Shown here piece after piece: positions 9,309-19,800 of a DNA stretch of 64,000 nt (position 1 is its first letter; every line of letters starts with the position of its first letter). The notes under the pieces were generated by a model that was not told the DNA's origin, did no database searches, and worked only from the letters and a program-made list of their open reading frames with translations. Source of the stretch: Streptomyces nojiriensis (lineage in GTDB: Bacteria > Actinomycetota > Actinomycetes > Streptomycetales > Streptomycetaceae). The stretch spans positions 7,625,501-7,689,500 of the forward strand of contig NZ_CP071139.1 of assembly GCF_017639205.1 (NCBI RefSeq), given 5' to 3'. Position numbers and translations under genes: made by a program.

Positions 9309-11576
9309 ATGCTGTTCGACACCGTGACGGACGCGATCGGCGCGACCCCGCTGGTCCGGCTGCGCCTGGGCGAGGCCCGCGGCGTGGAGGTCTACGCCAA
9401 GCTGGAACTGCAGAACCTCTTCGCGATGAAGGACCGCGTCGCCCGCAACATCCTGCTGGAGGCCCGGCGACTGGGCACCCTGAAGCCGGGCGCCCCCGTC
9501 ATCGAGAGCTCCTCGGGGACCATGGCCCTCGGCGTCGCCCTCGTCGGCCGCTCCCTCGGCCACGAGGTCCACATCGTCACCGACCCGCGCATCGACCCCG
9601 TCACCCTCGCCAAACTCCGCGCCCTGGGCTGCCGGGTGCACGTGGTCGAGGCCATGACCAGCCACGGATGGCAGAGCGCCCGCCTGGAGCGGCTCGCGGA
9701 ACTCCTCGACGAACTGCCCGGCGCCTTCTGGCCGCAGCAGTACACCAACCCCGACAACCCCGGCGCCTACCGCACCCTCGCCGGTGAACTCCTCCAGGAT
9801 CTCGGGCAGTTCGACACGCTCGTCGGAGCCGTCGGCAGCGGCGGCTCCCTGTGCGGCACCGCACGGGCGCTGCGCGAGAGCCTCCCGGCCCTGCACGTCG
9901 TCGGTGTCGACTGCGTGGGCAGCGCCCTCTTCGGCCAGCCCGACGTGCCGCAACGGCTCCAGAGCGGGCTGGGCAACAGCCTGCTGCCCAAGAACCTGGA
10001 CCGCACCCTCGTCGACGAGGTGCACTGGCTCAACGACCACGAGGCCTTCGCCGCGACCTGGGACCTCGCCCGCGAGCAGCAGATCTTCGGCGGCAACACC
10101 TCGGGCTCCGTCTACCGGGTCCTCACCGGCCTCGCCGACCGCGCCGAGCCCGGGACCAGGATCGTCGGCATCCTGCCCGACCGCGGCGACCGCTACGCCG
10201 ACACCGTCTACAACGACGAGCACTGGGACGCGCACCGGCTGCGCGAGGTGCCCACCGCCACCGCGCCGGCCGCCCTCGCCCCCGAGGGGACCGCCCGCAC
10301 CTGGTCCACCACCGCCTACAGCCCGCCCGCCGGGATCCGGCGGCACCTGCTGTTCGTGGAGTCCAACACCACCGGCACCGGCATGCTGGCCCTGGACCGG
10401 GCGCGCGAACTGGGCACCGTACCCGTCCTGCTGACCGGCGACCCCGACCGCTACCGGGGACTCGCGGACACCGGTGCCGAGGTGGTGCGCTGCGACACCA
10501 ACTCCGACGCCGCCCTGCGCGCCGCCGTACAGGAGCGGTTCCGCCGCGAGGAGATCGCGGGCGTCACCACCACCAGCGACTTCTACGTACCGGCCGCCGC
10601 CCGGATCGCCCAGTGGCTGGGCCTGCCCGGCAACCCGCCCGACGCGGTGGCCGTCTGCCGCGACAAGTCCGCCCTGCGCGAGCGGCTGAACGCCGAGGGC
10701 GTCCGCCAGCCCCGGTACGCCCTGGTCCGCGAGCCGGCCGGGGCGGCGGACGCCGTCGCCCGCACCGGACTGCCCTGCGTGGTCAAGCCCGCCGACGACT
10801 CGGGCTCCACCAACGTCCTGCTCTGCGCCGACGAGGCGGAGGTCCGCGCCCAGATCGAGAAGATCCTCGCGATCGACACCAACGTCCGGGGCATGCCCAC
10901 CGCCCGCACGGTCCTCGTCGAGGAGTACCTGGACGCGCCGGAGTACAGCGTCGAGATGTTCAGCGGGGAGGGCCGCGCCGTGTGCGTCGGCATCACCGCC
11001 AAGTCCGTGACCGCCACCCCGCACTTCGTCGAGCACCGCCACCTCTTCCCCGCCCCGCTGCCCGCCGCCACCGCCCAGCGGATCACCGAGACGGTGACGG
11101 AGGCCCTGGACGCGGCCGGGATCCGCCTGGGGGCCACCCACACCGAGGTCAAACTGACCGCCGACGGGCCCGCCCTCATCGAGATCAACCCGCGCCCGGC
11201 GGGCGGCATGATCCCCGAACTGATCCGGCTCGCCACCGGGGTGGACCTCCTCGGGGAGCAGCTCCGCGCCGCCCTCGGCCTGCCCCCGCACCTGAAGGCC
11301 GAGGGCGCCGGCCACGCCGGGATCCAGTTCCTCCTCGCCGACGCCGACGGCACCCTCACGGCCGCCCACGGCGCCCGCGAGGCCGCCGCCGTCGAGGGGG
11401 TCGAGTCGGTGCTGGTCACCGCCGCCCCCGGCACGTCCGTACGCAGGCCCCGCAGCGCCTCCGACCGCCTCGGGCACGTGATCGCCCGCCACCCGGAGCC
11501 CGAGGGCGTGCACGCCGCGCTCGACGCGGCGCGGGGCCTGCTCCGCCTCGACATCGAGCCCGCACAGCAGTCCTGA
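9309..11576 (+). CDS. Cysteine-synthase-like PLP domain fused to an ATP-grasp domain
   Basis: The 755-residue protein has two domains. Residues 1 to about 325 are a fold-type II PLP enzyme like cysteine synthase, cystathionine beta-synthase and SbnA. The Schiff-base lysine is K41 in FAMKDR, the substrate loop reads ESSSGT, and the phosphate-binding loop reads GSGGSLCGT. Residues from about 345 form an ATP-grasp ligase with FVES at its start, VVKPADDSGSTNV as the nucleotide loop and EINPRPAGGM as the metal site. The PLP half is expected to replace the phosphate of O-phosphothreonine with an amine donor such as aspartate, feeding the lyase gene upstream. What the ATP-grasp half ligates is unknown. 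The ATG at 9309 is 2 nt after the kinase stop and follows GGAGA. An upstream in-frame extension overlaps the kinase and has no family match. Confidence 0.86.
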   Translation: MLFDTVTDAIGATPLVRLRLGEARGVEVYAKLELQNLFAMKDRVARNILLEARRLGTLKPGAPVIESSSGTMALGVALVGRSLGHEVHIVTDPRIDPVTLAKLRALGCRVHVVEAMTSHGWQSARLERLAELLDELPGAFWPQQYTNPDNPGAYRTLAGELLQDLGQFDTLVGAVGSGGSLCGTARALRESLPALHVVGVDCVGSALFGQPDVPQRLQSGLGNSLLPKNLDRTLVDEVHWLNDHEAFAATWDLAREQQIFGGNTSGSVYRVLTGLADRAEPGTRIVGILPDRGDRYADTVYNDEHWDAHRLREVPTATAPAALAPEGTARTWSTTAYSPPAGIRRHLLFVESNTTGTGMLALDRARELGTVPVLLTGDPDRYRGLADTGAEVVRCDTNSDAALRAAVQERFRREEIAGVTTTSDFYVPAAARIAQWLGLPGNPPDAVAVCRDKSALRERLNAEGVRQPRYALVREPAGAADAVARTGLPCVVKPADDSGSTNVLLCADEAEVRAQIEKILAIDTNVRGMPTARTVLVEEYLDAPEYSVEMFSGEGRAVCVGITAKSVTATPHFVEHRHLFPAPLPAATAQRITETVTEALDAAGIRLGATHTEVKLTADGPALIEINPRPAGGMIPELIRLATGVDLLGEQLRAALGLPPHLKAEGAGHAGIQFLLADADGTLTAAHGAREAAAVEGVESVLVTAAPGTSVRRPRSASDRLGHVIARHPEPEGVHAALDAARGLLRLDIEPAQQS

Positions 11577-11650
11577 CCTTCCGTCACATCCAGCCCGAGG
11601 GTGCGCCGTACGCCCCGTACGGCCGCACCCGACCCGAAAGGCGAACCGCC

Positions 11651-11875
11651 ATGAGCAACCCCTTCGAGAACGACAACGCCACCTACGTCGTGGTCCGCAA
11701 CGACGAGCTCCAGCACTCCCTGTGGCCCGCCGCCAACCCCGTCCCGGCCGGCTGGACCGTGGTGCACGGCCCCGACGGCCGCCAGGCCTGCCTGGACCAC
11801 GTCGAGCGGGTCTGGACCGATATGCGCCCCGCCTCCCTGGTGGCCGCCCTCGCCGGGAACGCGCCCCGTGGCTGA
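11651..11875 (+). CDS. mbtH: MbtH-family NRPS accessory protein
   Basis: A 74-residue protein matching the MbtH family nearly end to end: NPFEN at the start, QHSLWP in the middle, then PAGW and the conserved WTDMRP near the end. MbtH proteins bind adenylation domains and are needed for folding or activity of many of them. It lies among the NRPS genes and overlaps the start of the next one, so it probably serves the A domains of this cluster. The ATG at 11651 follows AAAGGCGAACCGCC, which supplies a ribosome site. Confidence 0.96.
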   Translation: MSNPFENDNATYVVVRNDELQHSLWPAANPVPAGWTVVHGPDGRQACLDHVERVWTDMRPASLVAALAGNAPRG

Positions 11876-13673
11876 GCCCGTCCACCGCACCGGGCGGCCG
11901 GCCGGCGCCGACCCCGGCGCCGACCCCGTACGGACCCTGTGCACCCTCTTCGCCGAGGTCCTCGGCCGCGCCGAGGTCGACGCGGGCCACAGCTTCACCG
12001 GGCTCGGCGGCGACAGCATCCAGGCGATCCAGGTCGTCAGCCGCGCCCGCACGGCCGGCCTCGTCGTCTCCACCCGCGACGTGCTCCGCGCCGAGAGCGT
12101 CAGCGCGCTCGCCGCCACCGCCCGCGCCCAGGACCGGGCGGGCGGGGGCACCGGACCGATCGTGCCCCCGCGCCGCCTGGGCCCGCTGGCACCCACCCCC
12201 ATCATGGGCTGGCTCGCCGAACTGGGCGGTCCCGTCGACACCTACAACCAGTCGCTCGTCCTGCGCACCCCGCCGGGCTTCGGGGCGGCCGCCGCCGAAC
12301 GCACCGTCCAGGCCCTCCTGGACACCCACGAGATGCTCCGCCTGCGGCTGCCCGACGGGATCGGGGCCCGCGGCACCGAGCCGCTCGTACCGCCCGCGGG
12401 CTCCGTCACCGCGGCGGAGCTGCTGGAGCACGCGGACGCCCGCGGGACGGGCGACGCGGACCTCCCCGCCCTGACCCGGGAGCGGATGCGCGCGGCCCGG
12501 CGGCTGCTCTCGCCCCGCGAGGGCCACATGCTGCGCGCCGTGCTCCTCGACCGGGGAGCCGGACAGCAGGGACGCCTCGCGCTCGTCGTCCACCACCTCG
12601 TGGTCGACGGCGTCTCGTGGCGGATCCTCCAGGACGACCTGAAGACCTGCGCGGCTGCCCTCGCCGAGGGCCGCGAGCCCGTCCTGGAACCGGCGCACAC
12701 CCCCTTCGCGCACTGGGCAGACCTGCTGCGCGCCGAGGCCACCTCCGGCCGCCGGACCGCCGAGGCCGACCGCTGGGCCGCCGCCCTGCGCGAAGCCCCC
12801 CAGGCCCTCGCCGGGGTCCGCGCGGCCGGCGGCCTCGACCCCGAGAGCCCGGACAACACCCTCACCCTGACCCTCGGGCCGGACGTGACGGGCCCCCTGC
12901 TGACCACCGCGCCCGGCCTCGTCAACGGCACCGTCAACGACGTCCTGCTGACCGCCCTCGCCCTCGCCGTCCTCGGCCGGCGCGGCGCCGACGGCGAGGA
13001 CACCGGTGACGCGGAGGGCGCCGTCCTCGTCGACGTCGAGGGACACGGCCGGGAGGACGTCGCCGACGGCACGGACCTGTCCCGCACCGTCGGCTGGTTC
13101 ACCACCGTGTTCCCCGTCCGCCTCGCCCTCGGCCGGCCCGACCTCGACGAGGCCCGCGCCGGCGGACCCGCGGTCGGCGCCGCCCTGCGCCTGGTGAAGG
13201 AGGAACTGCGCGCCGTACCCGACAAGGGCATCGGCTTCGGGCTGCTGCGCCACCTCAACTCCCGTACCGGGCCGGACCTCGCCGCGCGCGGCATCCCCCA
13301 GATCGGCTTCAACTACCTCGGCCGGTTCCCGATGGGCGGCGACGCCCCCTGGGACGCCGCGCCCGGGCACGCCTTCGCCCTCGACGACGCCGACGAAGGC
13401 CTCCCGATGGCCCACGCCGTGGAGGTCAACGCGGCCGCCCACGAAGGCCCGGACGGCCTCACCCTCAGCGCCACCTGGACCTGGGCGGGCAACGCCTTCC
13501 CGGCGAGCTGGGTCCACGGCCTCGCGCAGGAGTGGTTCACCATGCTGCGCGCCGTCGTCACCCACGCCGCCCGGCCGGACGCCGGCGGGCTGACCCCCTC
13601 CGACGTGTCCCTCACCCAGGTCAGCCAGGCCGACCTCGACACCTTCGAATCCCAGCTCGGAGCCCTGCTGTGA
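11868..13673 (+). CDS. NRPS subunit: peptidyl carrier + epimerization domain (split module)
   Basis: The 601-residue protein starts with a carrier domain (GGDSIQA near residue 47; the DSIQ form is usual for carriers that precede an E domain) and continues as an epimerization domain. HHLVVDGVSW near residue 241 and FNYLGRF near 480 are E-domain signatures. There is no condensation or adenylation domain, so the carrier must be loaded in trans; the free-standing A enzyme at 20268 is the obvious partner. The product would be a D-aminoacyl thioester. The C domain of the subunit at 16899 looks D-accepting, which fits a donor role for this protein. The GTG at 11868 overlaps the mbtH stop and the 3' end overlaps the next NRPS by 4 nt. 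Confidence 0.9.
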   Translation: MAEPVHRTGRPAGADPGADPVRTLCTLFAEVLGRAEVDAGHSFTGLGGDSIQAIQVVSRARTAGLVVSTRDVLRAESVSALAATARAQDRAGGGTGPIVPPRRLGPLAPTPIMGWLAELGGPVDTYNQSLVLRTPPGFGAAAAERTVQALLDTHEMLRLRLPDGIGARGTEPLVPPAGSVTAAELLEHADARGTGDADLPALTRERMRAARRLLSPREGHMLRAVLLDRGAGQQGRLALVVHHLVVDGVSWRILQDDLKTCAAALAEGREPVLEPAHTPFAHWADLLRAEATSGRRTAEADRWAAALREAPQALAGVRAAGGLDPESPDNTLTLTLGPDVTGPLLTTAPGLVNGTVNDVLLTALALAVLGRRGADGEDTGDAEGAVLVDVEGHGREDVADGTDLSRTVGWFTTVFPVRLALGRPDLDEARAGGPAVGAALRLVKEELRAVPDKGIGFGLLRHLNSRTGPDLAARGIPQIGFNYLGRFPMGGDAPWDAAPGHAFALDDADEGLPMAHAVEVNAAAHEGPDGLTLSATWTWAGNAFPASWVHGLAQEWFTMLRAVVTHAARPDAGGLTPSDVSLTQVSQADLDTFESQLGALL

Positions 13674-16600
13674 TCCCTCTGTCCCACGCCCAGCAGCGAC
13701 TGTGGTTCCACGCCCGGGACGGCGCCGACGGCGCGCTCTACCACATCCCGGTCGGGCTGCGGCTGAGCGGCGCCCTCGACGCGGACGCCCTGCGTGCCGC
13801 CCTCGCGGACGTCAGCGCCCGCCACGAGGCCCTGCGCACCGTCTTCCCCGACGCGGCGGGCCGCCCCCACCAGCGGGTCCTGGATCCCGTGGACGCCGCC
13901 CCGGCGCTCACCGTCACCGTCTGCCCGCCCGCCGAACGCGCCCGCCGGGCCGCGCAGGCCTCGTCCCGGCCCTTCGACCTCGCCGCCGAACCGCCGCTGC
14001 GCGCAGACCTCTTCACCGACGGGGACGCGGACCACTACCTGCTCCTGGTCCTGCACCACATCGCGGGCGACGGCCACTCCGTGAACGTCCTCGTCCGGGA
14101 CCTCGCCGCCGCCTACACCGCCCGGTGCTCCGGCCGCCCGCCCGAGTGGCCCGAACTGCCCGTCCAGTACCCGGACTACGCCCTGTGGCAGCGCGAACTC
14201 CTCGGCCCGGCCCAGGACCCCGCCTCCCTGCACGCCCGGCTGCTCACCCACTGGGCGGCCGCCCTGGACGGCCTGCCCGAGGAACTGGCCCTGCCCGCCG
14301 ACCGGCCGCGCCCCGCCGTGGCCGGCCACCGGGGCGCCCTGGTGGAGGCACGGACCGACGCCACCGTCCACGCGGGGCTGGCCGCGCTGGCCCAAGGCGG
14401 CCGCGCCACGCCGTTCATGGCCGTCCAGGCCGCCTTCGCCGTCCTGCTCACCCGCCTCGGCGCCGGCACCGACCTGCCGCTCGGCTGCCCCGTCGACGGC
14501 CGCGACGACGAAGCCCTCACCGACCTCGTGGGCCTCTTCGTCAACACCCTGATCGTGCGCGCCGACACCTCGGGCGACCCCACCTTCACGGAGGTCCTGG
14601 GCCGGGTGCGGTCCGCCGCCCTGGAGACGTACGCCCACCAGGAACTGCCCTTCGAATCACTCGTCGAACGCCTCAACCCGGCCCGCTCGCCCGCCCGTCA
14701 CCCGCTCTTCCAGGTCGCCGTCTCCGCCCAGCGCACCGAGCCGCTCACCCCCGCCTTCGCGGGACTGCGGGCCGAGGTGGAGGCGGTACGCACCGACACC
14801 GCCAAGTTCGACCTCACCCTGGAGGTCGAGGAGCTCCACGACCCGGCCACCGGGGCACCCCGGGGCCTGGCCCTCGGCCTGGAGTACGCGAGCGACCTGT
14901 TCGACGGTACGACGGCCCGGCGCCTGCTGGACCGGCTCGTCCACCTCATCGGCGCCGTCGTACGCGAACCCGGGATGCCCCTCTCCGCACTCGACGTCCT
15001 GCTGCCGGGGGAGCGCGCCGACCTCCTGGAGCACTGGCAGGGCGCGCCGGTCGCCGCCGACACCCGCACCGTCCACCAGGCCTTCGAGGAGCGGGCCGCC
15101 GCCCACCCCGGCCGCGCCGCCGTGCTCTGCGCCGGCCGCGAGACCACGTACGCCGAACTCGACGCCTCGGCCGACCGGATCGCCGGGCGGCTGCGCACCC
15201 TCGGCGTCCGCCCGGGCGAGGCCGTCGCCGTACTGATGGACCGCTCGGCCGGCCTCGTCGCCGCCTGCCTCGGCATCCTCAAGGCGGGCGCCGCCTACCT
15301 GCCGCTGGACGCGCGGGCCCCGCACGCCCGGACCGAAGCCGTGATCACCGCGGCCGGGGCCGCCGTCCTCGTCACCGACCTCCCGGACGGCGCGCCCGTA
15401 CCGGCGGGGCCGCGCCACGTGCTGCGCCCGGACGGGGACCCCGCCGACGCGGCCGCGGATGCCGCGACGGCCGGGAACCCCGGGCACCCCGACGCGCTCG
15501 CCTACCTGATGTACACCTCCGGCTCCACCGGCACCCCCAAGGGCGTGGCCGTCTCCCACCGCGAGGTCGTCGCCCTCGCCACCGACGGGCGCTGGCGCGG
15601 CGGCGCGCACGAGCGGGTCCTGTTCCGCTCCCCGCACGCCTTCGACGCCTCCACCTACGAGATGTGGGTGCCGCTCCTGAACGGCGGCCTGGTCGTCGTC
15701 GCGCCGCCCGGCGAGCTCGACGTCGACGCGCTGGCCCGGCTGATGACCGAGGAGAAGGTCACCGGAACCTTCCTCACCGCCACCCTCTTCAACGTCCTCG
15801 CCGATCGCTGCCTGCCCGCACTCGGCACGCTGCACGAGGTGATGACCGGTGGCGAGGCCGCCTCGCCGTCCATGGTCCGCCGGGTCCGCGAGGCCTGCCC
15901 CCGCACCACCGTCACCAACGCCTACGGTCCCACCGAGACCACCACCTTCGCCGCGACCTTCGCGGTCGGCCCGGGCCAGGAGGCCCCCGACGGGCAGGTC
16001 CCGATCGGCCGGCCGCTCGACGGTACGCAGCTCCACGTCCTGGACGAGCGGCTCGGCCTCGTGGCACCCGGCGTCGTCGGCGAGCTCTACATCGCGGGCG
16101 CCGGACTCGCCCAGGGCTACCTCGGCCGGGCGGCGCTGACCGCCGAACGCTTCGTCGCCTGCCCGTACGGCCCCCCGGGCGCCCGCATGTACCGCACCGG
16201 CGACCTGGCCCGCTGGAACACCGACGGCCAGGTCGAGTACCTCGGCCGCGCCGACCGGCAGGTCAAGATCCGCGGGCTGCGCATCGAACCCGGCGAGATC
16301 GAACACGCCCTGGCCGCCCACCCGGCGGTCGGCCAGGCCGCCGTCACCGTCGTGGACACCGCCGCCGGACCCGCGCTCGCGGGCTACGCGGTCCCCGCCG
16401 AGGGAGCCCCCGCACCCGACCCGCGGGAACTGCGCGAGCACCTGCGCGCCCGGCTGCCCGACTACATGGTGCCCGCCAGCCTCACCCTGCTGGACGCCTT
16501 CCCCGTGACGGCCAACGGCAAGACCGACCTGACCGCCCTGCCCGCGCCGGACCCGGCGACGGCCGGCACCGCGGGGGCCCACCAGGAGCCGCGCACCGAC

Positions 16601-16879
16601 GACGAGCGCGCCCTGTGCGCGATCTGGGAGCAGGTCCTCGGCCTGCCGCGGATCGGCGTCCACGACAGCTTCTTCGACCTCGGCGGGCACTCCCTGCTCG
16701 CCACCCGGCTGCTCGCCGAGGTCACGGCGCGGTTCGGAGCAGCGGTCGGCATCCGCCAGTTCTTCACCGGGCCCACCGTCGCCGAACTGGCCGCGGCCCT
16801 GCCCGCCGCCACGGCCGCCGGCGCCGGCGCCGAGGACCCGCCGATCGTCCGCCGGGCCCGCCGCACCCAGACCGCCTGA
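13670..16879 (+). CDS. NRPS module C-A-T, predicted branched aliphatic residue (Val/Ile)
   Basis: The 1069-residue module begins directly with a condensation domain (LSHAQQRLWF at the N-terminus, HHIAGDG near 129, VGLFVNTL later), of the type that takes an L-configured donor. The A domain (about 470-965) has an intact TSGSTGTPKG loop near 617, and its pocket reads DAYFMGATFK, closest to the isoleucine/valine group of codes (D-A-F-x-x-G-x-T-F-K). The carrier motif GGHSLLA is near 1005. The GTG start at 13670 overlaps the stop of the PCP-E gene, so the two are probably translationally coupled. Specificity was assigned by eye and should be treated as a class, not a residue. Confidence 0.91.
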   Translation: MIPLSHAQQRLWFHARDGADGALYHIPVGLRLSGALDADALRAALADVSARHEALRTVFPDAAGRPHQRVLDPVDAAPALTVTVCPPAERARRAAQASSRPFDLAAEPPLRADLFTDGDADHYLLLVLHHIAGDGHSVNVLVRDLAAAYTARCSGRPPEWPELPVQYPDYALWQRELLGPAQDPASLHARLLTHWAAALDGLPEELALPADRPRPAVAGHRGALVEARTDATVHAGLAALAQGGRATPFMAVQAAFAVLLTRLGAGTDLPLGCPVDGRDDEALTDLVGLFVNTLIVRADTSGDPTFTEVLGRVRSAALETYAHQELPFESLVERLNPARSPARHPLFQVAVSAQRTEPLTPAFAGLRAEVEAVRTDTAKFDLTLEVEELHDPATGAPRGLALGLEYASDLFDGTTARRLLDRLVHLIGAVVREPGMPLSALDVLLPGERADLLEHWQGAPVAADTRTVHQAFEERAAAHPGRAAVLCAGRETTYAELDASADRIAGRLRTLGVRPGEAVAVLMDRSAGLVAACLGILKAGAAYLPLDARAPHARTEAVITAAGAAVLVTDLPDGAPVPAGPRHVLRPDGDPADAAADAATAGNPGHPDALAYLMYTSGSTGTPKGVAVSHREVVALATDGRWRGGAHERVLFRSPHAFDASTYEMWVPLLNGGLVVVAPPGELDVDALARLMTEEKVTGTFLTATLFNVLADRCLPALGTLHEVMTGGEAASPSMVRRVREACPRTTVTNAYGPTETTTFAATFAVGPGQEAPDGQVPIGRPLDGTQLHVLDERLGLVAPGVVGELYIAGAGLAQGYLGRAALTAERFVACPYGPPGARMYRTGDLARWNTDGQVEYLGRADRQVKIRGLRIEPGEIEHALAAHPAVGQAAVTVVDTAAGPALAGYAVPAEGAPAPDPRELREHLRARLPDYMVPASLTLLDAFPVTANGKTDLTALPAPDPATAGTAGAHQEPRTDDERALCAIWEQVLGLPRIGVHDSFFDLGGHSLLATRLLAEVTARFGAAVGIRQFFTGPTVAELAAALPAATAAGAGAEDPPIVRRARRTQTA

Positions 16880-16898
16880 CCACAGAAGGAACACCACC

Positions 16899-19800
16899 GT
16901 GAACCACCCGCCGTCCACCCCCGCTCCCGCCCCCGCGCCTGCCGCCGCCCCCGCCGCACGCTCCCTGGTCGAGGACGTCCTGCCGCTCTCCCCGCTCCAG
17001 GACGGCATCCTCTTCCACGCCCTCTTCGACGAGGACGAACGCGACGTCTACGTCGCCCAGCTGCTCCTCGACCTCGACGGCCCCCTCGACCCGGACCGGC
17101 TGCGCGCCGCCGCCGACACCGTCCTGGAACGGCACGCCAACCTCCGCGCCGGCTTCCTGCGCCGCGCCACGGGCGAGCCCGCCCAGGTCGTCCAGCGCGG
17201 CGTACGGGCCCCCTGGCAGGAGGTGGACCTCTCCGGGCTCGACGCGGCCGGGCGCGCCGCCGCCGTCGACACCCTCCTCGCCGAGGACCGGGCCACCCGC
17301 TTCGACCTCGCCCGGCCGCCGCTGCTGCGCTTCACCCTCGTCCGCACCGGCCCGCTGTCCCACCGGCTGCTGCTGACCTACCACCACATCCTGATGGACG
17401 GCTGGTCCTGGCCGGTCCTGGTGCGCGAACTCCTCGCCCTGCACCACGCCGACGACGCGCCCCTGGGCCCGGTCACCCCGTACTCCGCCTTCCTGGGCCG
17501 GCTCCACAGCCGCGACACGGCCGCCGCCCAGGACGCCTGGACCCGCGCCCTGGACGGCCTGGCGGGCGGAACCCGCACCGCGCCCGTGTCCCCGCCGCCC
17601 GGCTCGGTCCTGCCCGACCGCGTGGAGACGTACCTCCCCGAGTCCCTGACCGAGCGGCTCGGCGCCCTCGCGCGCGGCCACCGGATCACCTCCGGAACCC
17701 TGCTCCAGGGCGCGTGGGCGCTCCTGCTCGGCCGGCAGATCCGCTCCGAGGACGTGGTCTTCGGCGCCATCGTCAGCGGCCGCGACCCCGAACTGCCCGG
17801 CGTCGCCGACATCGTGGGCCTGTGCATCAACACCGTGCCGGTCCGCGTGCGGATCGACCCCGCGGAGTCCCTCGTCGCCCTGTTCGAACGGCTCCAGGAC
17901 GAGCAGGCCCGGCTGATCGACCACCAGCACCTGGGTCTGGTCGAGATCCAGCGGCTCGCCGGAGCCGGGGAGCTCTTCGACTCCTGCGTCGCCTTCCAGA
18001 ACTACCCGGTCGACGAGGCCGGCCTCGCCGCCCTCGGCGCGGGCGGGCTCCGGGTCACCGCAGTGGACCCGTACGACGCCGCCCACTACCCGCTCTCGCT
18101 GACGGCCATCCCCGGCGACCGGCTGCGCCTGCAGATCGACTACCGGCCGGACGTCTTCGACCGGGACACCGCCCAGGCCCTGCTGGAACGCCTCGCCCGG
18201 CTTCTGGAGGCCGTCGCCGAGGACCCGTCGTGCCCGGTGGGCACCGTGGACCTGCTCTCGCCCGCCGAACGCCACCGCGTCCTGGTCGAATGGAACGACA
18301 CCGCACGCGACGAGGAGTACGCGGAGGCCGTCGAGCGCGTACGGCGGCAGGCCGAGCGCCGCCCCGACGCCGTCGCCACCACCGACGACACCGGCCGCGA
18401 GCTGAGCTACGCGGCACTCGTCGCCCGTGCCGACGCCCTCGCCCTGGCCCTGCTCGCCGACGGCGTGCGCCCCGGCGACCTGGTCGCGGTGCTGAGCGAG
18501 CCCACCGCCCGGGTCCCCGTCGCGATGCTCGGCATCCTGGGTTCCGGAGCGGCCTACGTCCCCCTCGACCCCGAGGGCCCCGTCACCCGGACCGCCGACC
18601 TCCTCGCGAGCGGAGGGATCGCCCGTCTGCTGGCCGCCCCCGAACAGCGCGCCCGCGCCGAGGAGATCGCCGCCGCCGTTCCCGGCGGGCTGCCCGTCCT
18701 CGTCCTCGACGACGCGGCCGCCGCCGCCCCGGGCGAGCGGCCCGCGCCCGCCGGCGGACCCGACGCACTCGCCTACGTCTGCTTCACCTCGGGCTCCACC
18801 GGCAAGCCCAAGGGCGCCATGGTCCACCGCAGGGGCATGAACAACCACCTCCTGGCCAAGGTCGAGGACCTCGGCCTCGGCGACGGCGACCGCGTGGTGA
18901 TGAACGCCCCGCTCACCTTCGACATCTCCGTGTGGCAGATGCTCGCCCCGCTGATCACCGGCGGACAGGTCCACCTGGTCACCCGGGACACCGCCCGCGA
19001 CCCGGCTGCCCTCTTCGACGACGCCGCCCGCCGGGGGATCACCGTCCTGGAGACCGTGCCCTCCTTCGTCCGCGCCGCCGTCGACCTGTGGGACACCGGA
19101 GTGCTGCCGCCGGCCCTGCCCGAGCTGCGCTGGTTCATCGTCAACGGCGAGGTGCTCCCGCCCGAACTGTGCACCCGCTGGTACGCGCGCCACCCGCAGG
19201 CCGCGATCGTCAACGCCTACGGCCTCACCGAGTGCTCCGACGACAACACCCACGCCTTCATCGGCCCCGACGTGCACGCCCAGCTGGAACACGGCCGGCT
19301 GCCCGTCGGCCGCCCGCTGCGCAACAACACCCTCTACCTGCTGGACGCGGCGCTCGCCCCCGTACCGCCCGGCGTGCCCGGCGAACTCTTCATCGGCGGC
19401 ACCGGCGTGGGCCCCGGATACCTGCGCGACCCGCGCCGCTCCAGCGAGCGCTACGTCCCCGACCCGTTCTCCGCCGTGCCCGGCAGCCGGATGTACCGCA
19501 CCGGCGACCTCGCCCGGATGCGGGCCGACGGCCAGCTCGACTTCCTCGGCCGCCAGGACCACCAGGTCAAGGTCCGCGGCAACCGCATCGAACTCGGCGA
19601 GGTGGAGACCGCGCTGCGCGCCGTACCGGGCGTGGGCGAGGCCGTCGTCGCCGTCGACCGGGACCACGCGGGCCAGCAGCGGCTCATCTGCTACTTCACC
19701 GGCACGCCCACCGCCGAGGAGGTCCGCACCGAACTGGGCCGGAACCTGCCCAACTACATGGTGCCGTCGCTGTTCCTGCACCTGCCGCAGTTCCCGCTCA

